A stretch of DNA of 7,416 bases from Bacillota bacterium (GTDB lineage: Bacteria > Bacillota > Bacilli > Paenibacillales > NBRC-103111): positions 1 through 7,416 of the forward strand of contig JAEWAA010000183.1 in NCBI GenBank assembly GCA_023391955.1, read 5' to 3'. This document shows positions 7,412 through 7,416 of the stretch, piece by piece (positions within the stretch are counted from its first letter, which is position 1; every line of letters starts with the position of its first letter). The notes under the pieces are model-generated. The model saw nothing but the letters and a program-made list of their open reading frames with translations, was not told the origin of the DNA and searched no databases. The translations under genes were made by a program, and so were the position numbers.

Positions 7412-7416
7412 CGAAG

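Noticed and set aside
7311..7416. End of an insertion sequence, including an IS200/IS605-type hairpin end
   Set aside because: The hairpins are reminiscent of such ends, but no transposase sequence, terminal inverted repeat pair or target duplication is visible. A promoter-plus-terminator reading explains more of the stretch.

Overview
The window looks like a chromosomal stretch of a Paenibacillus-type Gram-positive bacterium. The evidence is a very large secreted protein ending in three S-layer homology (SLH) domains, an extracellular sugar-binding protein of the LipO/YtcQ-like class that is abundant in Paenibacillus, a perfect AGGAGG ribosome-binding site in front of a TTG start, and strong intrinsic terminators. 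This assignment is inferred from gene content alone.

Layout from left to right. (1) Positions 2-298, plus strand: the last 98 codons of a metallophosphoesterase. (2) Positions 299-676: a non-coding stretch between convergent genes. It holds a degenerate inverted duplication of 50-bp repeat units (about 400-580) and the terminator of the next gene (617-648). (3) Positions 677-6028, minus strand: a 1783-residue surface enzyme. It has a signal peptide, a discoidin-like domain, a CBM_X2-like domain, a pectate-lyase-type parallel beta-helix, a cadherin-like beta-sandwich, a second discoidin domain, a BIG_2 domain, a ZU5-like domain and three SLH domains. (4) Positions 6029-6211: a leader region with a possible extended -10 promoter. 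(5) Positions 6212 to about 7318, minus strand: an ABC-importer solute-binding protein that has lost its first third, including the lipoprotein signal. (6) Positions about 7311-7416: sequence that does not belong to that gene. It carries an intrinsic terminator and a compact promoter in which a Crp/Fnr-type box lies exactly 41.5 bp upstream of the start predicted from a perfect TATAAT.

How the genes fit together. The surface enzyme and the binding protein are on one strand and are the usual partners of a carbohydrate-use locus: a cell-wall-anchored enzyme trims a polysaccharide and an importer takes up the fragments. Here the importer component is broken and no permease or regulator lies in the window, so only the surface enzyme appears intact. 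The phosphoesterase on the left is convergent and probably unrelated.

The points most worth checking are the promoter fused to the truncated binding-protein gene, the two-armed 50-bp repeat structure, and the unknown substrate of the beta-helix enzyme.
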